From Gnetum montanum (taxonomy: Eukaryota; Streptophyta; Gnetopsida; Gnetales; Gnetaceae): DNA of 64,000 nt. Position 1 is the stretch's first letter; the number at the start of each line of letters is the position of its first letter. The stretch is taken from the NCBI GenBank assembly GCA_015680685.1, contig MNCI01014516.1, positions 124,001 to 188,000 on the forward strand, written 5' to 3'. This document shows positions 48,980 to 59,690 of this stretch, one piece after another. Both the position numbers and the translations under genes were made by a program. Under the pieces are notes generated by a model that did no database searches, had not been told where the DNA came from, and saw nothing but the letters and a program-made list of their open reading frames with translations.

Positions 48980-50570
48980 TCTACGATTTCATCTTCTAAA
49001 GGTCATCCTTTAATGCTAGGTAAAAGTTAGTATCATGAATAGTCATTTGATGATAATGGCAATACCTATGCAGCATAAGGTACCTCAATAACTTAGGATC
49101 ATCTTTGGTAGTTATCATTGGATCTCTAGCTATGTCACAAAGATGATCGTACCTCTTACAAGCCTCTTCAAAAAGTTACATATGTTGTGTAAGGTCATAT
49201 TTAAGAAATTATTCTAAGAGCTTATAGGGCTTCAAATGCAACATTGCATACTTATACCTCTACTTGCACACAAATTTTGGTCTTAGTTAATTTGGGGCAT
49301 AGGAAGTGGATGGTTGAGATGAGTCAATGGATGCGTTACATGGTGTTAATCTTCTCCTCTCTCCTTTTTTTTTATATTTTGTCACTGCATTGCTTGCCTT
49401 AGCTACCTCCTTAATGTTCTTGATTTGTGAGAATTCTTGGCTTAGTGACCAGGGCCCTAGGTAGTATAGCTTCGACTTGATAAAGTCATTTACTACACTC
49501 TTATAAATGGTCAAGACGTGGATTTCAAAAATAGGTTCTAGGATCTCATTAAGTGTTGAGTTCCATCTTTGAATGAACCTTTTGATTAGTTCTAGTGGCC
49601 CATACTTCAACTTCATGATTTATCCAATGTGAAATCTGTCAAGTTGTATCTAAAGTGGTTGAAAATTTGGTTAATCAAGTTCTCAATGGAGGAGATGGAA
49701 CCTCTAGGTAATGTTCAATACCAATCTAGAGCTTTCCCCTTGAGGGACATGGGGAAAATTTGCAATATCATATTAGGCCAAGATTGTAAAAAGAGGCACT
49801 TAGACTAGAAGGTTACTTGATGTACATTAGGATTCCCTTCACCATTATATTTGGTAAAGTTTAAAATATGCAAGCCTACAAGTGAGGTTATATGAGGCAT
49901 CATAGGACTTATAGGATTATCTTGGTAGAAATCTAGAACCTTGACCATCTAAGTTATGATAGACTTAAGTTTTCACAGCTCTTCATTAAGGTCTTGGATC
50001 ATCTAGAAGGCTTGATCCAAGCCTTGGACATCCCTATGGGCTGAAATGCTTGTGTTGACAATTGAGGAAGAAGTTGTAAGGCTTGGGATCTCACGATAGG
50101 CTACAGTATTGAAGGGAGAGCTTGGGTTATGGTGGTTATATGTGGGTTGAATAAGGACAAATATGTTTGTGATAGAACATAAGGCACAAAGGGAACAAAT
50201 GAAGTATGAGAGGTTTGTGTTGCTTGGGGAACCAATGATAGTCCCATTGGTATGAAAAATGGAAATGGTAAGGTAGACATCACCATGGCTAGTTGAATGA
50301 AGTTAGGTTGTATGGTGAAGGACATTGATGAGAATTAGGTGCTGGGTTGAGACATGGGTTGAATTTGGTACATGGTGATGATGGGTGCGGATCCAAACAT
50401 GGTAGGATGGATAGGAGGAGAGTTTGGCCTAAGGACTTGTTTCGATGAAGTAAGAAACATGGAGTTGGGTGTGGTTGTTTGAGGGGGGGGGGGGGGGGCG
50501 GGCCCAGAGATTGGAAAAGACTTCCAATGAAGATGTCTAGCTCCTGTTTAGCCCCAAACTCCTCTTCCTC
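48980..50570 (-). pseudogene. gag: Element D gag
   Basis: The N-terminal part is rich in Pro, Ser, Thr and Phe (50560-50050), including a poly-Pro run encoded by a 16-base C tract on this strand (50498-50483). The open stretch 49616-49287 is the gag core end: LELIKRFIQRWNSTLNEILE, VNDFIKSKLYYLGPWSLSQE and KNIKEVAKASNAVTKYKKKG. At about 49075-48990 comes HRYCHYHQMTIHDTNFYLAL and KDDL, the plant gypsy C-terminal gag motif (C-x-Y-H ... HDT ... LK), also seen in element H. Stops break the frame and no exact start is claimed. Confidence 0.75.
50483..50498. repeat. Run of 16 G
   Basis: An uninterrupted G16 followed by CGGGCCC in otherwise AT-rich DNA. On the minus strand it encodes prolines of the element D gag. 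Length may be uncertain if it is a sequencing or assembly weak point. Confidence 0.9.
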
Positions 50571-51317
50571 CTCTCAATGATCCTTTGAACTAATTCCCTT
50601 ACTAAACTTATCAACCTCTATGAGTTGTATGAGCATTTGCATGTAGAAGTCAATGAGGGGGATTTGATCATAAGGAAATGGGATGTATTCTTTCCCATCC
50701 TAGTGTATGATTTTGCATTGACGCTTAGCATTAGATTTGAAGCATGGAATCAATAGACTATTTTGCATATTAGCATAGACGAAGTTATAAAATTTCTTAT
50801 TAATAACTAAGAAATTTTAGTTTTGGCCCTTTGCCTAAGCAATTTCCTTCATTCTATGATTGTGGGATCTTTCAACTCATATACATAAACCACATGTTTA
50901 TTAGATACCATATTTTTGAGGTTAAGGGGAAATACATTTGATTGATTGAAAGACATGGTAAAAAAGTACTAAAAATGGCTAAACAAGATCATACAAGGTT
51001 AAATAAAATTCAAATTCCAAGAAGTGGAATTTAAAAACTACTAAAAGAAGCAAAAATGGCTAAAAATGAGCCACTTATTATAAATAGAAAGTGGGTGTCA
51101 AGGGGGGTTATATCCCTTTACTAAAAATGATAAAGAGTGATATTAATCCCACCCACGCTAAGCTTCCTAGATGCAAAAAAAATGATAAAAAATGCCCAAA
51201 GCAAGTTACTTACTATAAAAAGTAAGGAGGTTGTAAAAGGGGCATACCCCTTCACTAAATATGGAAAGTGGTGGTATCAACCCCATCCACATTAGGCTTC
51301 CTAGCTACACCTATGCT

Positions 51318-51492
51318 AGGGAAGATCTTTTGGGCTAGGGGAAGATCTTCTAGGTTGGGGGCAGATCTTCCAGGCTAGGGGTAGATGTTCTAGGCTAGGG
51401 CAAGATCTTTCATGCTAGGGGTAGATCTTCCATGCTATACTAGATCTTCCATACTAGGGTATATCTTTCACGTTGGGATAGATCTTCCACGT
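51318..51492. repeat. 20-bp tandem array in D leader
   Basis: Nine units of about 20 bases, core GGGGTAGATCTTCCAGGCTA, with AGATCTT at 51323, 51343, 51363, 51383, 51403, 51423, 51442, 51461 and 51480. It lies between the primer site and gag of element D. Related units stand in the D LTRs near 35575-35640 and 52665-52790. Confidence 0.85.
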
Positions 51493-51730
51493 TGAAGGGG
51501 GATGACACACACCCATGTTGGGTTTAAAAATTTTAGCAGCTACTATGAAATTTACAAAAATCCAAACACCTACAACTTCTATGCTAGGCATCTATTGTAG
51601 GAGGTATGAGTGGTAGCATTGGGATTTGAAGGTTCTAAAGGTTTTAACGTCAAAATTATAGATTTTTGAAATAAAATGCAATGTTTGCAATAGGGAAAAC
51701 TAATTTAGATGTAGAAATTGGATAGAGGTT

Positions 51731-51745
51731 CTCTTTCTAGTACCA
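51731..51745 (-). other. Element D primer-binding site
   Basis: The minus strand reads TGGTACTAGAAAGAG, six bases inside the 5' LTR. It is homologous to the site of element H (TGGTGTTGGAAGAAGG), differing mostly by transitions. tRNA-Leu is the most likely primer, tentatively. Confidence 0.5.
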
Positions 51746-51751
51746 GAAAAC

Positions 51752-53303
51752 TATAGTGACTAAGAAATTTGATCACTGAGAAATCAAAAATCTTAGCACA
51801 ATAGCTTTAAACTTGAATCCCTGGGGCCTCTAAAAATTGGGATCCAACGTAGCTTGAATGGTTTAGGAGATCACCTAGGGACATAGAATATGTAAAATGT
51901 GGGTAAAAAAGTAAAGTTGCAATGTAAATCTGAGAAAATAAATGCACTAAAGTGGAACAAATAAATTTATATTGTACACAAACAGAACTATAAACTTCAT
52001 TTTAAAATAAATAAAGAATCATGCAAGAAATGTGTACAAAAATGTGCTTGGGGAAGTAGGGGGATTTACTTCAGTGAGGGCTTGGAATCCGTTGCTCCAT
52101 GATCTAGATGCTCCATAACTTCCAATGTTTTAAAACTCTTGTTACCTCTTGCACTATATCTACAATGTTGGTGTTATAGAGGGTTAAACGTGTGAAGGAT
52201 TTGGGTTGCCAAAATGCTCCACATTGGGAGTTGAAGATTCCAAGAATGTAGCATGGATGTTCAAAGTCAACAAATACAAAGGAGGGGTAATGGGGATTAC
52301 AAGGCCATAAGGTTCTTGTGCTGGGGTTTAAGAGACTACATGTGTGTGAGATTGCAAGACCTCTAAAGTGCTTGAAAATGCCCAAGTGTGAAATTTCCAA
52401 GAGTGTGTAACCTAAAAATGTTATTTGGGTTTAGGTTTTATAGGTTTTTCGCTATGCATAGGGCTACAATTTAGCTACAATTTAGCTATAACTTGGCTAC
52501 AAATTGGCTAACAAATTACAAAAAATTCTTGCCATGTACAGGTGAGATTGGTGTCAACATTTTGTGGGTTATCATATATAGTAGGTGTCATACTCCCATG
52601 GCTATTCTATTTTCTAAAACTAGTAATGGGGGTATAACATCCACACTAAGAGGTTGGATTCTATGTCGGAGGTAGATCTTCTTAGCTGGAGGAAAATCTT
52701 CCTAGCTGAAGGTAGATCTTCATAGTTAGAAGGAGATTTTCCTTGCTAGAGTTTCCTCACTGGAGCTTTCTTGCTAAGGGAAATATGTAGAAATCTTGAC
52801 CATGCCAGATCTACGTCAAGGGCATGAAGTATCCATGCAGGAGGTTGGCCTTCTCACTGGGGAAATGTGAGTTATAACCTCATGCATCCTTGTTGGGGGT
52901 AGGTGAGATTCACCCATATGCATCCTCACTAAGGGTAAGTGAGATCCACCCCCATGCATCCTAGTTGGAGGTAGGTGAGTTGCACCCCCATGCATTCTAG
53001 TTGGAGCTAGGTAATTTTAGTGTAGAAAATGCCATACCCCTTATAAACCTTGTTAAAATACCAAATTTTTCATCCAAAAAGGCATTTTTAGCCCCCCAAA
53101 GCCTAATATAGATACTATGTGACTTTTTTCACTTGGGGGATGAGGCTTTGACCACTTATGAGGCATTTGTCAAACCCAAAAGTATAAAATATGTGAAATT
53201 GCACATTATGGGTTACAATATTCATATTTACAATGATGTCTATTCTTGAGTTTCATGGGATGGGGTTACAAAGGTTTTAACATGTAATTTTGGTGGTGTT
53301 TTA
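51752..53303 (-). repeat. Element D 5' LTR
   Basis: This LTR is uninterrupted, about 1.55 kb, from TATAGTGACTAAG to GGTGTTTTA on the plus strand. It aligns with the split 3' LTR and includes about four units of the 37-bp tandem array (52880-53011). CTAGG at 53007-53011 is the unoccupied counterpart of the element C insertion site. Confidence 0.9.
52436..52442 (-). promoter_or_regulatory. TATA box of element D 5' LTR
   Basis: TTTTATA on the plus strand is TATAAAA on the minus strand. The 3' LTR has the same element at 35337-35343 in aligned sequence. Confidence 0.5.
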
Positions 53304-53308
53304 GATAT

Positions 53309-54393
53309 GATATCACCTATATCAAAAAACAAGCACGGAAGAGCATATTCATCTAGTAAAGTTTTAAAAGTAAAAGTGGACATTTATTTTTCAATCTTTA
53401 AAATCCTTACCTAAAGATGGTCTTAATTGGTTAAAGTTCTTGAACTTTATACGTTATATAAACTTAATTTTGAGCACTATGTTAAGGATTTAATGGTTCA
53501 TGTCTGACCTTTTATATATTGAGAATGTATCATTTTAACTACCCAAGGCTCTTATTGCAAATATGAGTTAAGAAGTAATCACCTTAGAGATCTCAAGTAC
53601 TCACAATGGTAGATTAGAACTAGAAAAGGTATTCATGATCTCTTTTTGTAAGAAATGAGGTGTATATATATATATATATATGCTATTTTTACTCTCAACA
53701 TGATTATCATATATTATTTTATGAATTTTTTTATTTAAAAAGATGATTGGTTTGTTTGATCTTTTAATATATTTAACATGATAAGATATGTTGCTTTGTC
53801 TTAAAAGTTGAATATGCATGTTTTAACTCACTTGCCATGAAATTGTTATTCCTTATATTTTTGTTGATGTTTCAAAAGATGTAGAATATTGTGTGATTAT
53901 GTAATCATGAGATATTGGTTTATTTATTACTAATGGCTTATTGGTTTAGAGACTAGTTAATTGATTTTTAGTGCTCAAATTTTGGAGTTTAGCTTTTAGT
54001 TTTAAATAATATTGAATATTAATTGAAAAGATTGGATTAGTTATGCTTGGATTAGTTGTGCTTCATTAATTGTGCAATCCTAACTTGCTATATGAATAGA
54101 TAAGGGGATTATCTTAATGATATTTAGTTTTTCTTAATCAGCCCCATGAAATCTATAACTAGTATCCATCAAGTTTTCTTCCTTAGCTAAATGGTTGTAT
54201 TTCTATGGGATTGTGATATCATGTTATGAAAGTTTCTCTTATGGAAATTTATTAATGATTTTTGTATAGGTACTATTCATGATCCCCTTCCTTTTGTTTA
54301 TGTCCAAAAAGGGGGAGAGATTAACTCTTATTTTTTTAATGGGCCATACTAACCCATTTTCTTATGTTTTGGACATAAAAAATAAGGGGAGAT
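53309..54393 (+). other. Element F interior, right part, with polypurine tract
   Basis: Non-coding. It contains a (TA)n run at 53663-53681. AAAAAGGGGGAGAGATT near 54306-54322 and AAAAAATAAGGGGAGAT just before the 3' LTR (54377-54393) are polypurine tracts; the second adjoins the LTR. No copia pol motifs were found. Confidence 0.7.
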
Positions 54394-55625
54394 TGTTGGC
54401 CTTTTGGTATGCCAAATCCTTAAGGGAAAGTATACAACAAAGAATGTTGGTTGTGGTTGTTGTGTTTACAGGACAAGAATAGGTACTCCACATTATGGAC
54501 AAGGACTCAAGGGAGCATGGTTATCAAGACAAAAGACTTCCTAGGAAAAATAGGAGAGCATGGACATGTACAAAGACTACAAGCTAAATGAAGAAGTTCC
54601 AAATATTTAAAAGAAGATAAATCAATGAGAGAAAGCCTCAAGAACCAAAGCTCAAAATTTTAGAAGGTATCTCTAAGAAACAAAATATGTCTTGGCTAAG
54701 AGGAGTGCATTCACAGGAAGATGTCTTCCAAAAATAGGAGATGTATCCTTTTGAATGAAGACATCTCCCTAAAGACATCTCATTCATGAAGGAGACATCT
54801 TCCTAGAACTAAGGCTAAATAAAAAGAAACATCCTAATATCAAAGGAGACATTTATACTACTATTGAATAGTTGTTGCATGAATTCCAAGGAGTTTTTCA
54901 AAATTCCAATGCTATCAAAAGATTTCAAATTATTGAGTATTCTGTAAGCATTATAAACATATAAGCCATCATTTTCTATCTTATGTTGTTATACTTGTGT
55001 AATTGAATTGTCACATCATTTGTTTGATTGAGACTAGGACTATGCTTCATTGTACAAGAATTTGTAGTTTGAATTACACTCATGACTTATTTTTCTTTTT
55101 CTATCTTTATTGCCCTATGGGGTTGATATTCTTCTTGTGAGAAGGCATTTGTATTGAGCTTATTAGTATCTTGTAGGATTGAGTGGTTTTGAAATTTCAA
55201 AACACTTCAAAGAAAAGCTCAACTTTGTAAAGTTTGCAGGATCCTTTAAACCACATTATGAGCTTATTGGGACTTTGTGGGCTTGAGTGGTTTTGTAGTG
55301 ATGAAACACTTCAAAGTGGAGATTAGAGCTCGTACAAGGTGTGATGCCCTTCCAACCACATTTCGAGCTTGTTGGAACCTTGTGAGGTTGGAAGATTTCA
55401 TAGCAAAGAAAATCTCTATAGTGGAGCTCAAATATGATAAAGGTTGTGGTGTTTTCTAAATCACATTTTGAAAGAAACAAAGTCTAGAGGTGTGCAAGGA
55501 ATCTATCCTCTTAGTGTGTAGTATCAAAGTTGGGGAACCATGTAAATTTTGTGTTTAATTTGGTGGCCATAGATTGATTTGATTGGGAAACTTATTCAAC
55601 CCCCTTTCTAAGTTCTTGAACCTTA
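54394..55625 (+). repeat. Element F 3' LTR
   Basis: It begins TGTTGGCCTTTTGGTATGCC directly after the polypurine tract and ends TTGAACCTTA, followed by TTTAC. It aligns with 31209-32402. Confidence 0.9.
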
Positions 55626-55630
55626 TTTAC

Positions 55631-56029
55631 ATTTTTACATTACAATTTTTTCTTTGTTACCTTATGTTTACTAGTTTTTCCCATAGTCTTACTTTACATT
55701 TTCATGTCAATTCATAACATATGTTTATCCTTTATTATTACCAATTATTAAAAAATAACATAAAAAACATAAAACATAAAACATATAAAAAATATAAGAC
55801 ATAAAGGACCAAAAAATGTTTAAACCAAAATAGTAGCCATGGTTACACTATGTGAAAAACAATAAAAATTATAATGTCCATATCCTATGGGCATAGTTGC
55901 ACTATGTAATAGATAATAATAATAGAATAATACATAGTCTCTAAGGCTATGGTAGCTAAAGTAAAGTAATAACAATAATAATGAGGTAGCTAAAACAAAA
56001 AAGTATAACATGTCCAATGGTAGATAAAA
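55631..56029. other. Element H region beyond F: 3' flank of antisense gene
   Basis: Sequence such as GCATAGTTGCACTATGTAAT and TTACACTATGTGA aligns with the element D region near 46950-47030 in reverse complement. This shows that H continues past F. It contains AT-rich low-complexity DNA at 55740-55800. Confidence 0.65.
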
Positions 56030-59000
56030 TCAAGTTGTAGGAGAATGAAGGAGATCATCATTAACATCATCTTCAACATTATCATCACTATCACCTAAGC
56101 CCTATAAATAATGAACCATAAAAACGATTAGTAACCATAATGACCAAAAATCATAACAATAAAACAACAAAAACAAAACAAAAACTATAACATAAAAAAT
56201 TAAAACATATCATCACAAACCATAGGGGATTAGGGGGTGATATATTTAGGAGAAAATATTTGAAGACCTACTTCTAACTTGTTAGGAATCTATTCTTCAC
56301 TCATGTTGGCTTAGTAAATATCTTCTAAATCCACTATGGCCAAGACCTTTCCCTTCTTTATGTCTTTTCACATAGGTGGAGCATGCAAAAAAATCAACAA
56401 TGGAAGTACCCCAAATGTAGTAGTGATCTACGAAGTAGGGGAATCAATGACAACCACTGATTTCGTAAACATGCTAAAGGCATCCTCTGCATCTATTCCT
56501 TGTACACATAAATCATACTTATATTGCACCATAGACTCCTTATGTAATGTATTCATGTAGTTTTTCTTTTCTACCTTATATAATCACTTTTGAGCCTTTT
56601 CCTTTTTTCCCTACTCTAACACCCAGGTGTAATAGTCTCACCAATCATTGGACTTGCGAACCAAGAGCTCCATCTACATGTCCTTCTTCACATTGCTCCT
56701 AGCTAGAGAAACCTTACCTTTGATGACATTCCAATACCATGAACATCCAATATCCTTCATACATAAGGAATCCCTAGTGGTCACATGAGCCTCTATGAAC
56801 TCCTTGTGATCTTCAAGGCTCTTGACTTTATTTGTTAGTTCCTTGTTTTGCTTCTCCCATGTTATAACCTATTTCCATAAGAACTCATTCAAACATTGGA
56901 ACTCCCAAAATGTTTTTGCACAAGATGTAGAAAATTTTGTAGCCCCTTCATAAAACCTTTGTGAAACATTCTCAACATCAAAAGGAATTTCAAGAAACTC
57001 ATCAAATTCGAAGTCTCATGAAGAATTCCATTTGACTTTAGAAACTTCCATAAGCAAAAATATGAAAACCATGAAAACATTAAAAATACTTAAAATTATT
57101 AAAACCATGTAATGATAAAACATGAAACTACGTTAAAAAAAGAGAATAATGCAAAACAAAAACATTTTTCTTATCAAATTCAAAAGCTATCTACTATAAT
57201 CTATCCACCATGTCATCCATCATTCCCTTCATAAACTTCATCTTGTTTGCAGCCTCCGCCATAGAATGTGGATGTAGATGTGTCTAGATGATGTTCACAC
57301 CCTATAATAGCCATAAGAATTTAACAATATTCATAACAAGATAAAAAAAATAAATTATAATAAAATAAAAATAGAAATGAAAAAATAAATAAATCCTAAA
57401 GCACACTAGAAAGATCATGAAATAAGTCCATCAAAGGTTGTCATTTGAAGGTGAATCACCGAAGATAGAATCCACAATATCTAGAGCCTCCATGGATGCC
57501 CTCTTGTTAGGTTCCTTGTGTCATTGCTCCTCCTCAATGATAGCCTTGGCAGCCAAGTTCTATTTCCTCCATACAACAAACCAAAACCAATAAAAAATAA
57601 AGCAAGTTAGTAAATATTTTTAACATTAAAAATATATAACTAAAAAACCACAGAAAAATATACAAAAGCCAAAAAAATAAAAAAAAATATCTATATACCT
57701 CCAACACTCTGATTTTCCTTATTGAACTTAATCATCATCTTCTTAGGTGCTAGTTGATTATGAACCTAAATGTTTTCTTCAACATGTGGCTTCTTTATTA
57801 TTGTCCTAATAGTTTCATCTACTTCTGTACATACCCTCTTAGGCCTTTTTGCATCATCATGCATAGCACAAGGCTCCATTCCTATGCTATCAAGGGAATA
57901 ATAACATAAATCACTAACATTCTTAGTTGTAATAAACAACAAGTCATCCACATCCTCTGCGAGTGGATCTTGTAAATACATCACTTAGATGATGTGTTTA
58001 GCCCAAGGCTTAGAAAGGTTAAAAACATCATGTGACACCTAGTTTCCATTCTTCCTACTCACTAAGAATTCCATGAACCTTCTAAGGTATGCATGGAAAA
58101 ACATAAAATGCACATCGTATATGAAGCCAATGTTATTATAGAGTTTTTGGACTTCATCTTGTAACCTAGTAACTAAAAATGTAGCCCAATCAAACCTAGT
58201 ACCATTACTTAAAATTTTCATCATTGTCCAAGCATATTGAATTCCTATGGTTTTCTTCAATGATAGTAGCATGGGAAATGCTGTAGAGTAGAAAAGGTGG
58301 TAAGTCTCATTCTCTTTCTCAACTTCACACTTGCTAAAAAATAATGTAGCATAAGAAGGAGAGTTAAGAAAAGCCTCCATTTCCTCGCTATGGCCTACAT
58401 CCTTCCTTGCTCTAATATCTACATTGACACTAGTAGAAGGAATTCTAAAGAGATTTCTAAACATAGACTCATTAATGCTCAAAATCATAAGAAACCATAA
58501 ATGTTAGTGATGAATTTGGTGATCTCTCATCAAAAGGGTCAATCACATTTAACATATAGGTAGGTGACATCAATGGACTAGCTAGCATGCATAAGTCAAG
58601 GAAACCTACATCAATGAATCTCTATTGGACATCCTTAGAAGCTTTGTTTATCAACCATTCCTGTGATAGGCCTACATTATCCTACTTGAGTTGAATCTTC
58701 TCCTCATCATGACTTGAAATGATCATGAAAACTATAGACTCATGTATAGAGTTTGTAGCACAAAATAGTTGACCTTTTAGTCTCATAAAATCATAAAGTC
58801 ATAAAAAACCAAAAATGGTAAAAAAAATTGATCACACTTAAATAATTTTCACTCACTAGGATTAGGAAAAGCTAGAATTTAGGTTGAACTAGCATACTTG
58901 CTCCTACATCTTGATGAGCCCACCATTTGTATGCATTACTAATAACTACAGATGTTTGGTATACATGAGAATAATACATAAGTTACCTACCAAATTCATC

Positions 59001-59690
59001 ACTAAGCTAGTCAAGCACTTGCACTTTAATGATCTCATCTTACCTAAACTCCTCCAAAGCTATATAGGGCATAAACATGATTTGATCATTTCTCACCAAT
59101 CCATCATGGTGTATCCTATACTTGCCAAGTGAAGCAAAAAATCATTATAAAAAATAACACTAAAACAAAAGATAAGACAAGTATCAATTTAAAACTAGGC
59201 TTATGCTACATGCAAGTAAATAGTTCTAGAAGGATTTTGTAATAGATTCTTTATGTAGTGGTCCAAAATCAAGGTGTTATTGGAATTGTACTACAAATAC
59301 TTAGGTATCTTTCAAATTAGGATAATCATCAAATTCCCATAGAATATGAGACCCCGTTCCATGATATTTGTCTCTAGGCATCAAGATCATCAACAATTAA
59401 TTGCAAGATGTAGTTAGAAGACCCTATCATAAGAGTCTAAATCAAGAATAGTTAGACGACCACCTAATCACACTGTAATTGTGGAGAAGGTGCATCAAGA
59501 ATTATCTAAAACTAGGTCTAAATCTAAGTGAGGTATGGTTGTCAAGGTTCATATCAAGATTAAAGCTAATTTATGTAGCCATCCTCATGCAAAATAAAAT
59601 TTCCACCAACTCAACAATGATCAGGATAGGTTTTAGCAATGCCTTGCACATAGCCATATAACCACATAACCATAAGAATTGATAGAAAAC
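56030..59690 (-). pseudogene. Antisense split gene of element H, function unknown
   Basis: Coding-like blocks with AT-rich, intron-like gaps run opposite to H. Likely exons: about 59420-59220 (PRDKYHGTGSHILWEFDDYP); 59120-58987 (YRIHHDGLVRNDQIMFMPYI), ending at donor AG|GTAACT; 58777-57699 (LFCATNSIHESIVFMIISSH; open stretches 58488-58039 and 57984-57766), ending at donor AG|GTATAT; a short one near 57550; 57301-57195, after TTATAG; 57044-56221, with a coiled-coil-like part (WEKQNKELTNKVKSLEDHKE); and 56101-56030 (GLGDSDDNVEDDVNDDLLHS), an acidic end after acceptor TTTATAG. The last intron (56220-56102) is GT...AG and keeps phase. Stops are mostly TAG, TGA or TAA where Trp, Gln or Arg codons are one transition away. 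I recognise no domain. Antisense extra ORFs are known in Tat-lineage LTR elements; a link is inference. Confidence 0.6.

Larger units (their letters stand above)
34652..53303 (-). mobile_element. Element D: gag-protease LTR element, split by C
   Basis: LTRs at 34652-35982 plus 42800-43087 (3' LTR, opened by C) and 51752-53303 (5' LTR) align. Flanking GCTAT (34647-34651) and GATAT (53304-53308) form a 5-bp duplication with one change. The primer site lies left of the right-hand LTR and a polypurine tract right of the left-hand LTR, so the element runs on the minus strand. Its 8.7 kb interior holds leader repeats, gag and protease, then about 4.6 kb without reverse transcriptase or integrase, including the tail of an antisense gene. 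Without C it would be about 11.8 kb. It is the same family as element H. Confidence 0.9.
31209..55625 (+). mobile_element. Element F: Ty1/copia-type element, gag without pol, split by D
   Basis: LTRs at 31209-32402 and 54394-55625 align over about 1.2 kb. The flanks are TTTAC (31204-31208) and TTTAC (55626-55630), an exact 5-bp duplication. A copia-like gag with knuckle remnants begins 35 bases after the 5' LTR. The rest of the interior, 33647-34651 plus 53309-54393 (about 2 kb), shows no protease, integrase, reverse transcriptase or RNase H. Without element D the element would be about 5.8 kb. It is therefore non-autonomous. It lies in the non-coding part of element H after the protease. Confidence 0.9.
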
